Below, one piece after another: positions 49,547-50,740 of a stretch of DNA of 50,740 nucleotides (positions are counted from its first letter, which is position 1; each line of letters opens with the position of its first letter). The stretch comes from Bacillus sp. (in: firmicutes). Its GTDB lineage: Bacteria > Bacillota > Bacilli > Bacillales > Cytobacillaceae. The translations under genes and the position numbers were made by a program. Under the pieces are notes generated by a model that was not told where the DNA came from, did not search any database, and worked only from the letters and a program-made list of their open reading frames with translations. Where the stretch lies: positions 17,645-68,384 of the forward strand of contig WTKE01000018.1 in the NCBI GenBank assembly GCA_011524525.1. Reading direction: 5' to 3'.

Positions 49547-49855
49547 ATGGATAAAGCCATTTGTCCTAGATTTGAAAAAGCGATGAGTATATTAAGCCAA
49601 AGGTGGACCGGCTTAATTATTTACCAGTTACTAGGTGGCCCGCAGCGTTTTTGTAGCCTCGAATCATCCATTGGTGTAAGTGGTCGTGTCCTTTCAGAGA
49701 GGTTAAAGGATCTGGAGAATGAAGGCATTGTGAAGCGCGAAGTATTCCCAGAGACTCCTGTTCGAATTGAATATTCACTAACTGATAAGGGAGTAGCCTT
49801 GGAGCCTCTTATGAGAGATATAGAAAAATGGTCACAATCTTGGCTACAAGCATAA
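49547..49855 (+). CDS. HxlR/DUF24-family redox-sensing regulator (CatR/YodB type)
   Basis: 102 residues. Winged helix with ICPRFEKAMSILSQRW, IIYQLLGGPQRF, SGRVLSERLKDLENEGIV and a wing at FPETPVRIEYSLTDKG. The single N-terminal Cys6 is the conserved thiol of YodB and CatR, which are inactivated by quinones or diamide through that cysteine. It sits divergently from catE and next to a doxX gene. The ATG at 49547 has AAGGAG 8 bases upstream; an in-frame GTG nine bases earlier lies inside the ribosome binding site. Confidence 0.87.
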   Translation: MDKAICPRFEKAMSILSQRWTGLIIYQLLGGPQRFCSLESSIGVSGRVLSERLKDLENEGIVKREVFPETPVRIEYSLTDKGVALEPLMRDIEKWSQSWLQA

Positions 49856-49856
49856 C

Positions 49857-49891
49857 AAAAGGGTTGCAATTCTATGATTGCAACCCTTTTT
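49857..49891. terminator. Bidirectional terminator between hxlR-type gene and doxX
   Basis: AAAAGGGTTGCAAT-tctatg-ATTGCAACCCTTTTT, serving both convergent genes. Confidence 0.88.
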
Positions 49892-49893
49892 CA

Positions 49894-50406
49894 TTAATTC
49901 GTTACGGTTTTACTGTCTTTACCCTTGTTTGTTAACTTACGTAAATATGGTAATGCATAGCGATCTAGTCCGAATACACCAGCATTTGCACCGGCAGTGA
50001 TGATTAAAAAGCCCATTAAGATATCTGTAGGATTATGAGAAACCGTACCTGCTAATAAGAATGAAAAGTTCATAACTATTCCAAAGAAAGATGCAGCTGT
50101 TGTTAAGCAACCTAAAATTAAGCCTAATCCTACTAGAAATTCACCCCACGGAACCATAAAGTTAAACAGCTCCACATTCGGTAAAGCGACACTTTCTAGG
50201 AATGAAGTATACGCACCAAATACGGTACTACCATCTGGACCTACCACAGGATTTTTAATCGCATTTCCAATAAAGCCACTTGCATCAAATGCCCCTCCAC
50301 TAATTTTCCCCCAACCTGCTGTTAGAAAGCCGTATCCTAAATACAATCGAATCACTGTAACAATCCCTGCTGCAATGTTGTTATTTCTCCACCATGTGTT
50401 AATCAT
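49894..50406 (-). CDS. DoxX family membrane protein (CatD-like)
   Basis: 170 residues, four transmembrane helices. DoxX N-terminus VIRLYLGYGFLTAGWGKISGG (near residue 18), a loop with VGPDGSTVFGAY, then VPWGEFLVGLGLILG and AASFFGIVMNFSFLLAG. The longer form is close to the DoxD/thiosulfate:quinone oxidoreductase group. In B. subtilis the DoxX gene catD is co-transcribed with catE; here the two are on either side of the regulator. RBS AAAGGAAGA before the ATG. Confidence 0.82.
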   Translation of the reverse strand: MINTWWRNNNIAAGIVTVIRLYLGYGFLTAGWGKISGGAFDASGFIGNAIKNPVVGPDGSTVFGAYTSFLESVALPNVELFNFMVPWGEFLVGLGLILGCLTTAASFFGIVMNFSFLLAGTVSHNPTDILMGFLIITAGANAGVFGLDRYALPYLRKLTNKGKDSKTVTN

Positions 50407-50577
50407 ATGAATCTTCCTTTCAAAAATAAAATGTATTATTTCTATGCCTTAAGATTAACATTCTCAATTTCAAGTATCATTACTTCAAGGGATTGTTCAA
50501 ATAATTGCTACAAAGTTATGGATTTTTTGTGAATGAATTCACAATATATGATAAAAGGAAAATACAGCCGACAATTA

Positions 50578-50612
50578 CTTTAAAAAATACCCAAGGATGT
50601 TAGATATCCCCG
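50578..50612 (-). terminator. Terminator of an unseen minus-strand transcript
   Basis: On the minus strand, ACCCGGGGAT-atctaac-ATCCTTGGGT is followed by ATTTTTTAAAG. It implies a minus-strand gene beyond the right edge. The remaining stretch from 50407 to the end shows no supportable gene. Confidence 0.55.
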
Positions 50613-50740
50613 GGTGGATGATTAAGCAGGATGTTCTCAAACATTTACACTGGATGAATTTGTGAAGCTATTGTAATTAGTAAAATCAATTTTTTTTGAT
50701 TAAACAGTTGCCAATACCTACCATTGGAAGTATAATACAG

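Noticed and set aside
50631..50680. Short reading frame ending FTLDEFVKLL as a gene remnant
   Set aside because: Only 16 codons, upstream stop in frame, no start; could be chance.

Overview
The window is chromosomal DNA of a low-GC Gram-positive, endospore-forming member of the Bacillaceae. The protein sequences (ClpP, Crh, HprK, TrxB, UvrA and UvrB are close to their Bacillus subtilis counterparts), the strong AGGAGG ribosome binding sites, the sigma-A, sigma-W and sigma-G type promoters and a small acid-soluble spore protein all support this. I see no RNA gene, prophage, insertion sequence or CRISPR array. The species cannot be named from the sequence.

Layout. 1-484 holds a 20-bp tandem repeat array and the CtsR-type promoter of clpP. 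485-7649 is a conserved Bacillus block: clpP, then on the minus strand crh-whiA-yvcK-rapZ-yvcI, trxB and a TPR protein gene. 7817-14367 is a complete histidine operon (hisZGDBHAF-hisIE). 14592-18699 is yvoF-ppaX-yvoD-lgt-hprK. 18830-20434 is a lipoprotein-like alkaline phosphatase, followed by a second 20-bp repeat array. 20870-22702 is a three-gene envelope-stress operon with a textbook sigma-W promoter. 22815-27681 is uvrBA with a LexA box, followed by csbA, a spore SASP gene and a GGDEF/EAL protein.

From about 31 kb the window is more accessory: an MhqR-like/DoxX pair, a 51-bp-period palindrome array, a universal stress protein, a Zur-box operon for a permease and a His-rich partner, and a beta-glucoside locus (PTS transporter, two 6-phospho-beta-glucosidases, a BglG/LicT antiterminator and two RAT/terminator switches). 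Next come uppP, a CNNM/CorC protein, a MerR regulator, an ApbE/ferric-reductase-like three-gene operon, pncA, an NhaC antiporter behind a T-box-like leader, and a catE/HxlR/DoxX group.

How the parts connect. HprK and Crh are the carbon-catabolite signalling arm, and a cre-like site sits on the PTS promoter in the same window. Two separate thiol/quinone-stress type regulators (MarR and HxlR) each lie beside a DoxX gene with visible operators.

The strongest candidates for undescribed biology are non-coding: a family of four ~70-bp hairpin elements with compensating stem changes, two 20-bp-period arrays sharing one core in opposite orientation, and the 51-bp palindrome array. Among the genes, the ApbE operon, which has no visible flavin acceptor, is the most open question.
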